Positions 63,331 to 64,000 of a DNA stretch of 64,000 nt are shown piece by piece. A program made the translations under genes and the position numbers. The DNA comes from Isoperla grammatica (Eukaryota > Arthropoda > Insecta > Plecoptera > Perlodidae). Every line of letters begins with the position of its first letter. Position 1 is the stretch's first letter. The notes under the pieces are model-generated. The model was not told the DNA's origin and made no database searches. It saw only the letters and a list, made by a program, of their open reading frames with translations. The DNA is taken from positions 37,874 through 101,873 of the forward strand of contig CAMDTW010000568.1 of the NCBI GenBank assembly GCA_945910005.1, in the 5' to 3' direction.

Positions 63331-63716
63331 CCTGCCCAGGGACTGCTACCTTATCGTGTTGGGCAGGTTTGCGTCTTTGTTGATCCCGAGAGCTATGCCG
63401 GCGGAAGTGTATGCTTCTGGTAGGGCCACCCTAGCCGGCCGGACTGGTCGAGGAGGAGAAGTCAGACGAAGTGCAGTCCACACCCCAATCCCCTTTCCCC
63501 CCCCCCCCCCACTGTCCCATTGAATATTTCTCCTCCCACTTGGCCCTGCCCTCCCTTGCTGGACTCCCGTATGACGACTCACGCGACGTACAATGGATCT
63601 GATTCGGATGTGGCTTTATTCTTCTTTCTCATCTTCATTATCACCCGCTCATCGTCTCGATTAGCCATCGTTGCATAAATATGGGACGTTAAGCCCCATT
63701 AATCAATCAATCATTC
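63331..63716 (+). mobile_element. SINE-A, full-length
   Basis: Begins CCTGCCCAGGG, carries a 14-C run in the body and ends (AATC)n. The head has a GGCC duplication near 63438 and P3 is disrupted (GTT for GGT), so its ribozyme is probably weakened. The left flank AAGGATATAA is the end of the YqaJ duplication. Confidence 0.88.
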
Positions 63717-63718
63717 AA

Positions 63719-64000
63719 TCAATCGTGCAATGTTTTCTCCGGATGTTTTCGCTGTCTCGTACATGCCAAGAAAAAGCTCATCTGGCACTAGTTTTTCCAG
63801 AGATACAATTCGTACACTGATCGAAACTTGTTCCTTGGTCGAAATATCACTCGTCTCGTCAACAATTAAGCTAAATAGTTTTCTCGATTTATCTCCCCAC
63901 AGACATTTCTTAAAATTCGGTGTGCTAACAAGTTCAAAATCTCATTTTGAATTTCGTTAGACGTTAAATGTTTCTTCCTTTCCAAGAATTTATTCGATTC
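63719..64000 (-). pseudogene. hAT transposase N-terminal catalytic region, runs off the right edge
   Basis: On the minus strand one frame reads HLTSNEIQNEILNLLAHRIL from 63970. After a slip near 63880 another reads FSLIVDETSDISTKEQVSIS and then LFLGMYETAKTSGENIARL. The DETSDIS box holds the first catalytic Asp of hAT transposases of the ZMYM/KIAA1586 type. A SINE abuts its downstream end, and the rest lies outside the window. Confidence 0.75.

Noticed and set aside
1..64000. CRISPR arrays, operons, bacterial promoters or terminators
   Set aside because: No regularly spaced direct repeats or prokaryotic gene organisation were seen. The spliced frames and transposon types are eukaryotic.

Overview
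This is a eukaryotic, almost certainly metazoan invertebrate, genomic window. It has spliced reading frames with GT/AG junctions, no bacterial gene organisation, and a typical invertebrate mix of transposons: BEL/Pao, Ty3/Gypsy, Copia, Penelope-like, several LINEs, P/THAP, hAT, piggyBac, PIF/Harbinger and YqaJ/SWIM families. A palindromic AGGCCTAGG-type motif is scattered through introns and element leaders. I cannot name the species; a marine deuterostome or lophotrochozoan would fit, but that is a guess. Nearly everything recognisable is mobile DNA. The only plausible host-type gene is a MADF-domain gene at about 12.95-15.38 kb, and even that may be an element accessory gene.

Layout. 1-613: THAP-domain and associated transposon exons (-). 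678-12636 and 15611-20581: two direct copies of one long repeat carrying a decayed P-type transposase and a decayed YqaJ/SWIM gene. Copy A is invaded by a complete BEL/Pao element with LTRs that look identical (2639-9498), by a LINE 3' end and by SINEs. Copy B is invaded by a TTAA-flanked element and other SINEs. The MADF gene lies between the copies. 21.3-24.7 kb: SINE, Copia remnants, a tandem repeat. 24730-29468: a complete young Gypsy element (one LTR difference seen, perfect 5-bp target duplication, tRNA-Ser primer site). 31.8-34.1 kb: YqaJ/SWIM gene remnants. 34.5-41.5 kb: a nested stack, LINE containing SINE containing a 5.8-kb P-like transposon. 41.5-43.2 kb: Penelope-like remnant. 44.9-47.1 kb: hAT transposase split by a TIR element. 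49.3-52.8 and 61.3-63.3 kb: another direct pair of YqaJ genes. 53.6-54.6 kb: piggyBac. 54.7-56.1 kb: YqaJ fragment plus MITE. 57.4-58.9 kb: Harbinger. 59.9-60.9 kb: unknown ORF joined to a foldback and a gag-like piece. 63.7 kb to the end: another hAT fragment.

The thread through the window is one modular SINE-like retroposon family: about 25 units with a shared 3' body, a GTCTC/GAGAC 3' stem-loop and an (AATC)n tail. Two well-supported 5' heads, and possibly a third, are joined to that body. Target duplications in two copies define the 5' end of head A, and from that exact base the sequence can be folded as an HDV-like self-cleaving ribozyme: 7-bp P1, 7-bp P2, 3-bp P3, 7-nt L3, and a CGAA catalytic strand before P2. 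Several copies are head-to-tail dimers inside a single target duplication, which suggests template jumping. This ribozyme-headed, modular, dimer-forming SINE family is my best candidate for something not previously described. All folds and homologies were read by eye and no search was run.
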